A stretch of 64,000 nt of DNA, taken from NCBI GenBank assembly GCA_027887005.1, contig JAPCJI010000002.1:1-64000 (forward strand), written 5' to 3'. Made by a program: the position numbers and the translations under genes. How positions within the stretch are numbered: position 1 is the stretch's first letter; every line of letters begins with the position of its first letter. The notes beneath the pieces are model-generated. The model saw only the letters and a program-made list of their open reading frames with translations, did no database searches and was not told the DNA's origin. The stretch is from Nitrososphaerota archaeon. GTDB lineage: Archaea; Thermoproteota; Nitrososphaeria; Nitrososphaerales; Gagatemarchaeaceae. Of the stretch, positions 1-8,540 are shown one piece after another.

Positions 1-60
1 CCTATAAAGTGAGCGAGGTGCTCAGGAGAGGGCAGCCTTCACGTCGACCACGAGGTAGCC
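1..60 (-). pseudogene. 3' end remnant of a cystathionine gamma-synthase/lyase-like gene
   Basis: Read on the minus strand, the segment encodes the last residues VDVKAALS followed by a stop at 22-24, closely matching the end DLKAALS of the intact gene at 5056-6219. The similarity continues past the stop (bases 1-20 against 5035-5054). Roughly three quarters of about 52 aligned bases agree. Nothing upstream of these codons matches the intact gene, so this is a detached 3' end. Its position downstream of the intact gene and in the same orientation suits an old attachment scar. Confidence 0.6.
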
Positions 61-89
61 TGGCCTTCTACCTACTAACCGCGTATCTG

Positions 90-836
90 TCAAGAGTGTA
101 ATTGCGGGAACACCTCTCCGCCATAGAAATCAAGGGAGCACGACTTGGCAACCTGATAGCCTCGGCCGGCGTATTGCCAGCTGACAGTAATACCTAGGAA
201 GTATCTGCCTTGGGCAAACCTGAAGTGCTTACGTTCAGAAACCATCTCACCCTCGTTGGTTCTTTCTTTCTCCCAGTTCAACTCGAACTGTTCATCGGCA
301 GCGCTGTAGATGAGACTGAAGCCGAGCTCCCTCTTGAACGGAATAACCTCGATTTCTTCCTGAGGGAGAAGAACACCAGAGAAAACGATGAACTTCTTGT
401 GCGTCCCCGACGCGCCCGAACTATCGATCGACACCTCGCAAGTTGCGTTGTTTGCCATCCGTCCTCCCGTGTTGCGGATTTCAAAGAGCCAGCTGCGTTC
501 CTTTTCGTTGTCTGTTTTTGGTATGTGGGGTTCAACTTCGATGAAGGGACGGATGGCCCAGTCACTGACGGCGGACAGGGCTAACACCAGGATGATGGAA
601 CCCACGAGCAAGGACGCGGGGTCGGGAAAGAGAGCGCGGAAACCCGTAGGGAAGAGAAACGCGGAGGCGAGCCAAAGCACCATCGCGCCCACGAACAGCT
701 GAAAGAGAATGTGGGGGTTGAGCCAGTAAAACCGAAGATACCTGTCCAGGAGTCCTCGCTTCGCCAAGGATTCCTTGTCAGACCGGGGATTATTTGAAGC
801 ATTGACCTCTGACTCGCTGGAGACGAGAACCCTCAA
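90..836 (-). CDS. membrane-anchored protein with beta-rich soluble domain, unknown function
   Basis: No family is recognised in this 248-residue protein. Residues 1-35 are polar, two hydrophobic helices lie at about 43-66 and 73-92, and the remaining 155 residues form a soluble region with alternating hydrophobic residues suggesting a beta-sandwich. The layout resembles small archaeal envelope proteins with an N-terminal hairpin anchor. It diverges from the membrane gene starting at 938. It sits in the sparse segment bounded by the duplicated gene 3' end, so it is probably accessory cargo. The start is taken as the ATG at 834-836; no clear TATA element supports it. Confidence 0.6.
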   Translation of the reverse strand: MRVLVSSESEVNASNNPRSDKESLAKRGLLDRYLRFYWLNPHILFQLFVGAMVLWLASAFLFPTGFRALFPDPASLLVGSIILVLALSAVSDWAIRPFIEVEPHIPKTDNEKERSWLFEIRNTGGRMANNATCEVSIDSSGASGTHKKFIVFSGVLLPQEEIEVIPFKRELGFSLIYSAADEQFELNWEKERTNEGEMVSERKHFRFAQGRYFLGITVSWQYAGRGYQVAKSCSLDFYGGEVFPQLHS

Positions 837-937
837 GAGAGATTACTGGAATGCTTGCAACTCGTCATGAAGCGTCGGAGAATTCATGTCACACCTTAAC
901 CCTTATAGATTGGGTGCCAGAGCCCGACTTCCAGCAA

Positions 938-1348
938 ATGAAACCCGTAAACATGGTTCTTTCAGTCGTTCTGCTGATTTCGGCGGCCGTAGGAAGCTAC
1001 ATCTTGGCCACCGATTCATATCTCTGGTCAGTGGCTCCGACGCACGCCTACGGACTCGCGGCGTTCACGGTCCTTGACCTTGTCTTGATAGTCGGCCTGT
1101 GGAGAGTGCCGAAGTTTGCAATAATCGGCGCGGTCCTTCTAGGCCTGGTACAAATGGGGGCCATGGGAGGCGACGTCTTCCTCGGGACGCTAACGTTCTC
1201 CTCAAACGTCACCACCGCCACGGCCTTCTCGAAATATCTCCTTGGCAACATGGCGTTCCTGACCCTGCTTGGGGTGCAAGTCGTCCTCATCATCACTGGA
1301 ATCGCAGCCTTCGTGATGTCGCGCAGGACCCCGGTCGCGCCAAAGTAG
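938..1348 (+). CDS. four-helix membrane protein, unknown function
   Basis: The 136-residue product has about four hydrophobic helices and short loops, with a basic C-terminus (MSRRTPVAPK). No family is recognised. The frame is open from 851, but the ATG at 938 is preferred: it begins directly with the first helix (MKPVNMVLSVV) and a TATA-like CTTATAG at about 902-908 lies near 33 bases upstream, fitting a leaderless start. A secreted cupredoxin gene follows after 14 bases, so the two are probably co-transcribed and may act together at the membrane; that link is inference. Confidence 0.6.
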   Translation: MKPVNMVLSVVLLISAAVGSYILATDSYLWSVAPTHAYGLAAFTVLDLVLIVGLWRVPKFAIIGAVLLGLVQMGAMGGDVFLGTLTFSSNVTTATAFSKYLLGNMAFLTLLGVQVVLIITGIAAFVMSRRTPVAPK

Positions 1349-1362
1349 AACTGAGCACCGTC

Positions 1363-1824
1363 ATGAAGACGAATGCCGAAAGGAGGTCCGCAGTTGGAAC
1401 AGTTGCGGTCGTTTCGGTGGCAGTAGTCGTCATCCTTGCTGCCGGCGTGGCCTATTACGTTCTTGTCGCAGGGACGGCCAAAGCCGCGACGACGACCCCA
1501 ACAACAACCATCTCAGGGACAAAGACGGTGAATGTGATCATCCCCAGCGGTGTCAGCACGAACCAGTCGCTCAACTTCCAACCCGCGAGTATGACCCTCG
1601 TCATCGGGGTAAACAACAGCGTGAGGTGGGCGAATGATGATAGTGCCCCTCATGACGTCATGTCCACTTCGGTGCCGAGCGGTGCGTCGACCTTCAGCTC
1701 GGGGAACATGAACTCCGGGGCGACGTTCACATTCACATTCACCGTCCCAGGCACTTACACGTACCAGTGCACCTATCATTCGCTCTGGATGCTGGGAACT
1801 TTGCTTGTTAAGCAGACCGCGTAG
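1363..1824 (+). CDS. membrane-anchored cupredoxin (plastocyanin-like blue copper protein)
   Basis: The 153-residue protein has an N-terminal anchor helix (about 10-33), a threonine-rich linker (about 38-48) and one cupredoxin domain. The type 1 copper ligands are visible: His in the APHDV segment, then Cys, His and Met in YQCTYHSLWM. Such proteins shuttle electrons outside the membrane and are abundant in Thaumarchaeota. It lies 14 bases behind a four-helix membrane protein gene. ATG 1363 is chosen because the charged MKTNAERR leads straight into the anchor; the upstream continuation of the frame overlaps the previous gene and looks non-coding. The electron partner cannot be read from the sequence. 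Confidence 0.85.
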   Translation: MKTNAERRSAVGTVAVVSVAVVVILAAGVAYYVLVAGTAKAATTTPTTTISGTKTVNVIIPSGVSTNQSLNFQPASMTLVIGVNNSVRWANDDSAPHDVMSTSVPSGASTFSSGNMNSGATFTFTFTVPGTYTYQCTYHSLWMLGTLLVKQTA

Positions 1825-2046
1825 GATATCTGGCTTTCCCAAGATTCACCCTCCTGGGTGATCTGGTACCGAATGGTCTTGGACTTGCGCACTTCCGCCC
1901 CCGGTCTCAAATCATCAATCAGGTCTGGTCAAAGACCGCCTTTATGGCAGAATAGCAATATCACAACAGAGAACCGTCGAGTTGGAGTACGGGAATCAAT
2001 CGCGCGGAGTGAACTCATAGCGACGGGGCTGTTGGGTGATAGGACC

Positions 2047-2265
2047 CTATAGGCGCCTGGACTTCGTCTTCCCCCTGCCTCTTGGGTACACCGCTCCTAC
2101 GATAGCCCCGACTACACCTACCCAGAATCCGTCGTTCACAAGGTCCCCGGAGTACACGTATCCGTTGTTGATGAGAACGCCATCCATGTAACCAGCGTAG
2201 ACACCCAATATCACTCCGCCGACCCCGCCAATCAGAATCGCCAGCGCCAAGTTCATTTCTTTCAT
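2047..2265 (-). CDS. small glycine-rich membrane protein, unknown function
   Basis: The 72-residue protein has two glycine-rich hydrophobic segments (about 5-26 and 46-60) and a basic tail, PRGRGKTKSRRL. The glycine spacing resembles small two-helix membrane proteins that oligomerise, but no family is recognised. A TATA-like CTTTATCAA on the minus strand near 2291 lies about 26 bases before the ATG, which supports a real leaderless gene. It stands alone, divergent from the gene at 2435. Confidence 0.5.
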   Translation of the reverse strand: MKEMNLALAILIGGVGGVILGVYAGYMDGVLINNGYVYSGDLVNDGFWVGVVGAIVGAVYPRGRGKTKSRRL

Positions 2266-2434
2266 CGTCCCAATGCGTAATGTGTTTGATAAAGGATTCG
2301 CGGGGCGATTGTAAGGTGGCGATGGTGCTTACTGGTTCAAGGTTCAGTGCATCCTTCTCTAAAGGACGGGAACCGTTTCGCAACAGCCCCCGTGGCAAGC
2401 CGTTGCGTAGACTTTATGAACCGAGTGGGCGGAG

Positions 2435-3193
2435 ATGCAAATCAGTCCAGCATCCATGAGCGACGGTGATACTTTCGTTGCAATCGCGTCTGGATGGATT
2501 GCTCTCTCGGCGCTTGGTGCTGTCATAATCTACGCACACTGGCCTCCAGTTCTCGCCATCGTTTGGATATCGGAGAATCTGATAGCACTGACTCTGGTCG
2601 GTTTGACCTGGAGCTTGAACGACACGGACAAATTCTTGGCATTCACATTTGGATGGATTATCTTTGGGGTTCTGAGCAGCGCCGTAATCTACGCATATTG
2701 GCCTCCTCTTCTCTCCGTAGCGTGGATAATCGAGAATCTCTTGGCATATGCAGTTGTCAGCCTATCCAAGACCTGGTCGATGGAGAAGGGCCTGTGGGTC
2801 TGGGCCTCGGACGAAAAAACCCAGCGTCGTCTAACCAAGAAAGTGTCAGAGTCAAAGCGTCTGATGGTCGCGCTCGAGGCCATCAGGAAACGCGAGGAAG
2901 GCCTCAGCAACGCAGAACTCGACGATCTCACTTCTGACAACTCAAATTGGATGACGCTCTGGGTGATGCGACAGTTGCTCTCGTTGGGCTTCGTCGAATA
3001 CCAGGTGGATTTGTTCGGCAATTCCGGGAAATACAAGCTGACAGCCCTCGGGAGAGACACGCTGCAGAAGCTAACCGGACAAGCTCCTTCCGTCAAGCCG
3101 CCAGCGCAGACAGCACGGCCCTCCACATCTCCTGGTCCCGTGGCTTCCTCGCCTGACTCGGAGAAGCTTCAGACGAAGCCTGCGCAGACTTGA
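2435..3193 (+). CDS. membrane protein with duplicated helix pair and cytoplasmic winged-helix domain
   Basis: In this 252-residue protein the helices at about 18-52 and 69-103 are an internal duplication: GWIALSALGAVIIYAHWPP recurs as GWIIFGVLSSAVIYAYWPP, each followed by a segment ending in ENL. After four helices comes a basic linker, a winged-helix-like domain (about 135-210: NAELDDLTSDNSNW, MTLWVMRQLLSLGFVEY, GKYKLTALGRDTL) and a Pro/Ser-rich tail. This suggests a membrane-tethered transcription regulator, perhaps sensing the membrane state; the function is inference. An alternative ATG lies at 2456. It lies in the accessory segment. Confidence 0.65.
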   Translation: MQISPASMSDGDTFVAIASGWIALSALGAVIIYAHWPPVLAIVWISENLIALTLVGLTWSLNDTDKFLAFTFGWIIFGVLSSAVIYAYWPPLLSVAWIIENLLAYAVVSLSKTWSMEKGLWVWASDEKTQRRLTKKVSESKRLMVALEAIRKREEGLSNAELDDLTSDNSNWMTLWVMRQLLSLGFVEYQVDLFGNSGKYKLTALGRDTLQKLTGQAPSVKPPAQTARPSTSPGPVASSPDSEKLQTKPAQT

Positions 3194-3292
3194 GAAGACA
3201 CCCTGAGCTCTTCCTACTGACGGCGATTGTTCGAAGTGATTGGTACTCTTTCGTCGGAGAGACGCAAAGTGCTGCGCGCAATCACACAGTAC

Positions 3293-3991
3293 TCAAGTTT
3301 CTCTCGTCGTGAAGTACCAGAACGAGCCTACTGTTCCGATTAGGAAACAAAAGATATACGCGATCCAGTCGACGCTGTAGATTGGGGCCATGCTGAAGAA
3401 GGCAACCGGAAACACTACGGAGAGGTAAACCAAAGCGAAGACCATCGCGAGGCTGACTATGGTCGAGACGTAGTCACGAAGGCTTTGGCTTTGGAACCCC
3501 GGATGACTCCGTTCAAACCATATGCCCGCGTTTAGGATACTGAAACCCAATACCAGTCCCATAGAAGCGAATGTTACCGTCGCAGGTCCAACAGAAGTCT
3601 GGCCTCTCACCAGCGAGAAGGCATTCGAGGCTATCGGAATGACAATCAGCATCAGTCCATAGAAGAAGGACCTGAACCCGATCTCCCTGCTAGAAGCTCT
3701 GAGACTGGCGACGAGAAAGCCAAGGAAAAGAATTCCGAGGGTGGCGGCAAACCCAACAGACCAGTTCGCGAAGGTCAGGGATCCACCAAGGACTGCAGCA
3801 TCAGGGGCAAAGATTGCCGTAACAATCCCCGCGGGAAAGTTTGCTGAGTTGTCGACCAGGCCCTGGAACAAGCTTGGGTTCGACCTGAACGAGAGATAGA
3901 CGAGAGTGTTCCCCATTATGATAATCGAGATGATCGCAACTGCGAACAGGATTCCAGGAAGTCCTGTCCTAGACAAGCCAGCACTGGCCAT
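3293..3991 (-). CDS. six-helix membrane protein, unknown function
   Basis: The 232-residue protein has about six hydrophobic helices with short polar loops and no recognised catalytic or binding motif. A TATA-like TTTTTATCAA on the minus strand near 4018 is about 27 bases before the ATG, supporting a leaderless start at 3991. It is a single gene between two plus-strand genes. A transporter or an envelope protein would both fit; nothing in the sequence decides. Confidence 0.6.
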   Translation of the reverse strand: MASAGLSRTGLPGILFAVAIISIIIMGNTLVYLSFRSNPSLFQGLVDNSANFPAGIVTAIFAPDAAVLGGSLTFANWSVGFAATLGILFLGFLVASLRASSREIGFRSFFYGLMLIVIPIASNAFSLVRGQTSVGPATVTFASMGLVLGFSILNAGIWFERSHPGFQSQSLRDYVSTIVSLAMVFALVYLSVVFPVAFFSMAPIYSVDWIAYIFCFLIGTVGSFWYFTTRET

Positions 3992-4224
3992 GAATGCGCA
4001 CCCGGCCCTGTTATTGATAAAAAGAGTTTCTTCAACCTGAAAGTTCAGGCCGTGGTCCTCCCACTTGGACAGGGAAACGCGACTGCAATCCTATCCTCGA
4101 TGGATGAGGCGAGACAGAGAGAACTCGCGAGGTGGTGGAGCTGAGGAAGCTGTTGCGTAGTTGTAACGCAAGTGAAGCCTGCAGGGGTAATGGTTTAATT
4201 ATCAAATCGGGTGGCATTGTCTAG

Positions 4225-4581
4225 ATGCCCGAAAATTCGGTTTCATCACTGATTCAGGTGGTTCTCACTCTTACTATCGTAGGGGTTCTGGTCTATCCTC
4301 TCTACCCAGTCGTGGAGGGTCTGAATCATGCCTATGGGCTGTTCTTTGTCCTAGCGGTTGCATTGGTACTGGCGGCCGTTGTCGTGAAACTGGCCGACGG
4401 GTCGCGGGGGCTAGGTGAGAGGAAGAAGGCGTTTGGTTTGATTGGAACCTTGCTCTTGTTCGCGACTTTGGTTGTTGTAACGCTCGCAGTTGTGTTTCTC
4501 ATTGGTGGCACGTCCCTCCAGTTGTCGGTTATCTTGGACGTCGTGGCGATCGCAGTCCTCCTCGTCCTCGCGATGTCTTAG
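4225..4581 (+). CDS. small four-helix membrane protein, unknown function
   Basis: The 118 residues are almost entirely hydrophobic: about four helices, with one polar loop (LADGSRGLGERKK) after the second. A TATA-like TTTAATTA at 4193-4200 is about 28 bases upstream of the ATG, matching a leaderless promoter. No family is recognised. It belongs to the run of small membrane proteins in the first 5 kb. Confidence 0.6.
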   Translation: MPENSVSSLIQVVLTLTIVGVLVYPLYPVVEGLNHAYGLFFVLAVALVLAAVVVKLADGSRGLGERKKAFGLIGTLLLFATLVVVTLAVVFLIGGTSLQLSVILDVVAIAVLLVLAMS

Positions 4582-4663
4582 ATTCAGCGCAACGAACCAA
4601 CCTCCCTTCCTAGTGACGTGAGAGACTTAACTATGGGAATGACTCCGTGAATGACGCGCACAA

Positions 4664-4834
4664 TTGATTCATGTGTGGGAGGTCGCCGTTGGAATCGTCT
4701 TCGCAGCCGTATGGCTTCCGATCCTGTTCTTTTCCATTGCCCACTGGAGCACGCTCCCGGTCGCCACGATCCTCTCAGTAATCACGCTCGTAGTGTTCGC
4801 ACTCTTCATGGGTCTTATGCATGACAGCAGTTAG
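4664..4834 (+). CDS. two-helix small membrane protein, unknown function
   Basis: A 56-residue frame starts at TTG 4664, or at 53 residues from GTG 4673. It encodes two hydrophobic helices separated by the short polar turn AHWSTLP and ends MHDSS. A TATA-like CTTAACTA at 4626-4633 supports TTG 4664. It is the last small membrane protein before the transsulfuration operon. The composition and promoter support a gene, but no homologue is recognised. Confidence 0.45.
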   Translation: MIHVWEVAVGIVFAAVWLPILFFSIAHWSTLPVATILSVITLVVFALFMGLMHDSS

Positions 4835-5055
4835 ACCCAAACTCGTGCCCTAGTCATCGCAAGCAACGGCTCGACCTGAGGCTACATGGAATACTTCCAG
4901 ATCATGGGATCGCAGTCTCGTCAAGACCGCGGCAACGTGGCGGGCCTGGTGAGGCCAGCCCCCAAACATGTTCCGAGAAGGTCTCCGTGGGTAGTGGCGA
5001 TGTTGCAAGTCTGCAGTAGGGCCGCTCACTTTCGCCTATGAAGTGAGCGATGCGA

Positions 5056-6219
5056 TCAGGAGAGTGCCGCCTTTAGGTCGGCTATCAGGTCGTCAGCGTC
5101 CTCTATCCCCACCGAGAATCTCACCAGTCCGTCCCCGATGCCGAGCTTCTGGCGCCTTGTGGCCGGGAGGCTCGCGTGCGTCATGGTCGCGGGGTGCTCC
5201 ACGAGAGACTCCACCCCACCTAGGCTCTCGGCCAAGGAGAAGACCTCTAGCCTGCCAAGGAACTTGCTCACTGCCTTCATCCCTCCCTTCATCTCCGCCG
5301 AGACCATTCCTCCCGCCATACGCATCTGTCTCTTCGCCAGGGCATACTGAGGATGAGACTTCAGCCCCGGATAGTGGACGGCCGAGAACTTGGGGTGAGA
5401 GGCGAGGAACTCCGCCACCTTCAGGGCGTTCTGGCTGTGCCTCTCCATCCTGAGGTGCAGAGTCTTCGAACCTCTCAGGATTAGGAAACAATCGAAGGGG
5501 GACGGAACGGCACCGATGGCGTTCTGGTTGAACTTGACTGAATCGAAGAGGGTTCGGTCGTTGAGGATCACGGCCCCCCCGACCACGTCGCTGTGTCCCC
5601 CGATGAACTTCGTCGTGCTGTGGACTGCCACGTCCGCCCCGAGGGCAAGGGGGTTCTGGAGAAACGGGCTCGCGAAGGTGTTGTCAACGACGGTCGCCGC
5701 CCCGCCGTCCCTGGCGGCCTTCGAAATCGAACTGATGTCGCAGATGTGCATCAGGGGGTTGGTGGGGCTCTCCAGCCACACGAGCCTGGTCTTGGGGCCG
5801 ATTGCCTCCTTGACCGCCCTAAGGTCCCTCGTATCGACGTAGGTTATGGCGACTCCGAACTTCCTGAAAGTAGTCTCGAAGAGCCTGACGGTCCCGCCGT
5901 AGAGATCGTTGCCCGCGAGGACGTGGTCCCCCTTCTTGAGAGCGGAGAGGAGGAGGGTGGTCTCCGCGGCCATCCCCGAAGAGAAGGCGAGGGCGTAGTC
6001 TGCGCCCTCCATGATTGCGAGCCTCCGCTCCAGGGCGAACCTGGTCGGGTTCCCGGTCCTGGAGTACTCGAGGCCTCCGGTGGGCTTTGCCGAGTCCTTT
6101 CTCGCGAAGGTCGCCGAGAGGTGGATGGGCACGACAACGTCGCCAGTCGCGGAGAGGTCGGGCTCCTCGCCCGAATGGACGGCCCGGGTCCCGAATCCCA
6201 AGGGCCTACGTTTCGGCAA
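5056..6219 (-). CDS. cystathionine gamma-synthase/gamma-lyase family PLP enzyme
   Basis: The 387 residues are full length for the Cys/Met metabolism PLP family. Visible motifs are the phosphate-binding SSGMAAE, the ESPTNP segment, the PLP aspartate in VVDNTFASP and the Schiff-base lysine in HSTTKFIGGHSD. The enzyme makes or cleaves cystathionine; family members are hard to tell apart by sequence, so synthase or lyase is left open. Its start overlaps the end of the upstream cystathionine beta-synthase-like gene by 14 bases, which together favours reverse transsulfuration (homocysteine to cysteine). A diverged copy of its last codons lies at 1-60, suggesting its 3' end once served as an insertion site. 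Confidence 0.9.
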   Translation of the reverse strand: MPKRRPLGFGTRAVHSGEEPDLSATGDVVVPIHLSATFARKDSAKPTGGLEYSRTGNPTRFALERRLAIMEGADYALAFSSGMAAETTLLLSALKKGDHVLAGNDLYGGTVRLFETTFRKFGVAITYVDTRDLRAVKEAIGPKTRLVWLESPTNPLMHICDISSISKAARDGGAATVVDNTFASPFLQNPLALGADVAVHSTTKFIGGHSDVVGGAVILNDRTLFDSVKFNQNAIGAVPSPFDCFLILRGSKTLHLRMERHSQNALKVAEFLASHPKFSAVHYPGLKSHPQYALAKRQMRMAGGMVSAEMKGGMKAVSKFLGRLEVFSLAESLGGVESLVEHPATMTHASLPATRRQKLGIGDGLVRFSVGIEDADDLIADLKAALS

Positions 6220-7585
6220 GGTAGTTTATCACATCTGCGATGGTCAGGACGCCGACGATCTTTCTCCCGTCCAGAACCGCCACCGCCCCGGCGTTGCCGA
6301 GGAGGGTCCCGGGGATCAGCATCTTCGCCTTGAGCTGGACGGAGGGGAGGGGCGGGCCCATGCACTCCTCGACCTTGCCCCGAGGGCCCGGCCGGACCGC
6401 TGCTCTGATGAGTGCGAGGCCCGAGAGGCAGCCCACCTGAACCTCGCCCCTGACGACGAGGAGATGCGTCAGCTTGCGGTCGGCCATCAACCGAAGGACG
6501 GCTGAGACCTTCCTGGAGGGGGGGACGGAGACGAACCCTGGGCCCCCGTCCGCAGAGGATTTCATGAGGGAGCGCACCGAGACTTTCCTCCCTCGGGACG
6601 GGAGGAAGGCGTGCTCCTCCATCCAGTCATCGTTGTAGACCTTGTTCAGGTAGCTCCGTCCAGTGTCAGGAAGGATCACGACGACAGTCTTCGACGAGCC
6701 AAGGCCCCGGGATGCGCGGAGGGCACCGAGCACGGCTGCCCCCGACGAAGAGCCGGCGAGTATCCCCTCCTCCCTGGCCAGGCGTCGTGTCATGAGCATA
6801 GCCTCTTTGTCCGAGACTGTGACGAAGTCGTCGATGACCTTCATGTCAAGTGTCTTCGGGAGGAAATCCTCGCCGATTCCCTCGACCTTGTAGGCCAAGG
6901 CCCGCGACTTCTTGCCGCGGAAGAGCTCGGCCAGGATCGAGCCCTCCGGGTCTACCCCGACCACCCGGATGGAGGGGTCCTTCTCCTTCAGGAACTTCGC
7001 AGTCCCGGAGATGGTCCCTCCGGTCCCGACGCCCACCACAAGGACGTCCAGCTTCCCATCGGTCTGCTCCCAGATTTCAGGCCCCGTGGTCTCGTAGTGC
7101 GCCCTCGGGTTGGCCGCATTTTCGTACTGGTTGGGCATGAACGCGCCGGGGGTCCTCTTGGTTATCCTCTTCGCGACCTCGACGTAGCTCTCAGGATGGC
7201 CCGGGGGCACGTTGGAAGGGGTCACTCTCACCCGGGCGCCCACCGCCCGAAGGAGGTCGATCTTGTCGCGGCTCATCTTGTCCGGGACGGTGAATACCAC
7301 CTTGTACCCGCGGTGGATGGCCGCGAGGGCGAGCCCCATTCCCGTGTTGCCCGAAGTGGGTTCGACTATGGTAGCCCCTGGTTTGATGAGCCCCTTCCTC
7401 TCGGCGTCGAGGATCATCGAGAGGCCGATCCTGTCTTTGACGCTGCCTCCGGGGTTGAAGAACTCGAGCTTGGCGTAGACCTTCGCCCTGACGCCCCGGG
7501 TGACCTTCTTCAGCCTGACTAGGGGCGTCCCACCGACCAGCTCGAGGATGCTCTCTGCGACGCGCGGGCCCACCCTGGGGGTCAC
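6206..7585 (-). CDS. cystathionine beta-synthase-like enzyme with CBS domain pair
   Basis: The 459-residue protein has an N-terminal fold type II PLP domain (about 1-320) and two C-terminal CBS domains (about 335-459). The PLP lysine is in NPGGSVKDRIG, followed by TSGNTGMGLA and the glycine loop VGTGGTISG. The CBS pair probably binds an adenosyl ligand and regulates activity, as in related enzymes. It could act as cystathionine beta-synthase or cysteine synthase; the overlapping cystathionine gamma-enzyme gene downstream favours the former. It overlaps proC by 4 bases, so translation of all three is probably coupled. Confidence 0.9.
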   Translation of the reverse strand: MTPRVGPRVAESILELVGGTPLVRLKKVTRGVRAKVYAKLEFFNPGGSVKDRIGLSMILDAERKGLIKPGATIVEPTSGNTGMGLALAAIHRGYKVVFTVPDKMSRDKIDLLRAVGARVRVTPSNVPPGHPESYVEVAKRITKRTPGAFMPNQYENAANPRAHYETTGPEIWEQTDGKLDVLVVGVGTGGTISGTAKFLKEKDPSIRVVGVDPEGSILAELFRGKKSRALAYKVEGIGEDFLPKTLDMKVIDDFVTVSDKEAMLMTRRLAREEGILAGSSSGAAVLGALRASRGLGSSKTVVVILPDTGRSYLNKVYNDDWMEEHAFLPSRGRKVSVRSLMKSSADGGPGFVSVPPSRKVSAVLRLMADRKLTHLLVVRGEVQVGCLSGLALIRAAVRPGPRGKVEECMGPPLPSVQLKAKMLIPGTLLGNAGAVAVLDGRKIVGVLTIADVINYLAET

Positions 7586-8385
7586 TCCTCTCCTTCGAAC
7601 TTCTTCGCAACCCTCTCGGAGGCCCGGGTGGCTGCTTCTACGGCGTTCATCACGCTCGTCCTGAAGGAGCCCTTCTCGAGCTCGTAGATGCCGGCTATGG
7701 TCGTCCCGGCTGGCGTCGTCACCGAATCCCTGAGTTCCGCGGGGTGCATCTTCTTCTCCTCGAGAAGGTCGGCGGTTCCGACCAGCGTTTTTGTGACAAG
7801 CTTCGACGCGATTTCTCTCGGCATCCCTACCATAAGCGCGCCGCTGACCATCGACTCGATGAAGGTGGCGATGTAGGCGGGGCCGCTCCCGCTCAGTGCC
7901 GTGACCGCGTTCATGAGGGACTCGGGGACGCGGATGCTTTCGCCGAAGGACCTGAGGACCGACTCGACGGCTCGTGTCTCGCCCTCGCTCACTTCGGGGG
8001 AAAGAGAGTAGGCGGTGATGGATTCTCTGATGGTCGCCGCTATGTTGGGCATGGCCCTGACCACCTTGGCACCCGGCAGAGCGGCCTGGATTCTCTTGAT
8101 CGAAACAGCGGCCATCAGAGAAACGACCAGTTTGCCCCTGGTGACGCCCGATATCTCCTTGAGAAGAGCCTTGGCATCCCCCGCCTTCACCGAGACGATG
8201 ACCAGGTCGGCGTCCTTCGCGGCCCTCCTGTTGTCCGTAGTTACCTGAAGCTTGGACGAAGCGAGGTGCCTGACGGGACCTAGGTTCCTCCTCGTCATGA
8301 TCACCCTTGAGACGCTCTTGGACCTGGAGAGGCTCCTCGCCACCGCCTCCCCTATCCTCCCCCCTCCGAGCACGGCCACTATCAT
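7582..8385 (-). CDS. proC: pyrroline-5-carboxylate reductase
   Basis: The 267-residue protein performs the NAD(P)H-dependent last step of proline synthesis. The Rossmann motif VLGGGRIGEA is at the N-terminus, and the C-terminal ProC signature contains VTALSGSGPAYIATFIESM and the conserved DSVTTPAGTTIAGIYELE region. Length is normal. It is the first gene of a three-gene operon with overlapping cystathionine beta- and gamma-enzymes. The pairing of proline with sulfur amino acid genes is a genomic association, not a known pathway. Confidence 0.93.
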   Translation of the reverse strand: MIVAVLGGGRIGEAVARSLSRSKSVSRVIMTRRNLGPVRHLASSKLQVTTDNRRAAKDADLVIVSVKAGDAKALLKEISGVTRGKLVVSLMAAVSIKRIQAALPGAKVVRAMPNIAATIRESITAYSLSPEVSEGETRAVESVLRSFGESIRVPESLMNAVTALSGSGPAYIATFIESMVSGALMVGMPREIASKLVTKTLVGTADLLEEKKMHPAELRDSVTTPAGTTIAGIYELEKGSFRTSVMNAVEAATRASERVAKKFEGEE

Positions 8386-8540
8386 GTCCTATCGCATTGG
8401 ACGGGTTCCTGCGGGGCTGATTTACTTTGCGGGGGCGCCACCCCCTGCTGGCTCGGAAGGACGGTGATTTCGGGCTTCGCGAAGGCCCCTGGGGGTGTTT
8501 GCGCGGTTAGAGTTATCTAGACCAGACCCCAAAACCGTGT

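Noticed and set aside
1858-2052. Short plus-strand frame between cupredoxin and the small membrane protein gene
   Set aside because: No promoter, no conserved pattern, composition unlike neighbours.
4936-4955. Further tRNA-Lys-type repeat (GGCGGGCCTGGTGAGGCCAG)
   Set aside because: Only partial agreement with the repeats at 11620 and 12300 and no other support; likely chance in a GC-rich stretch.
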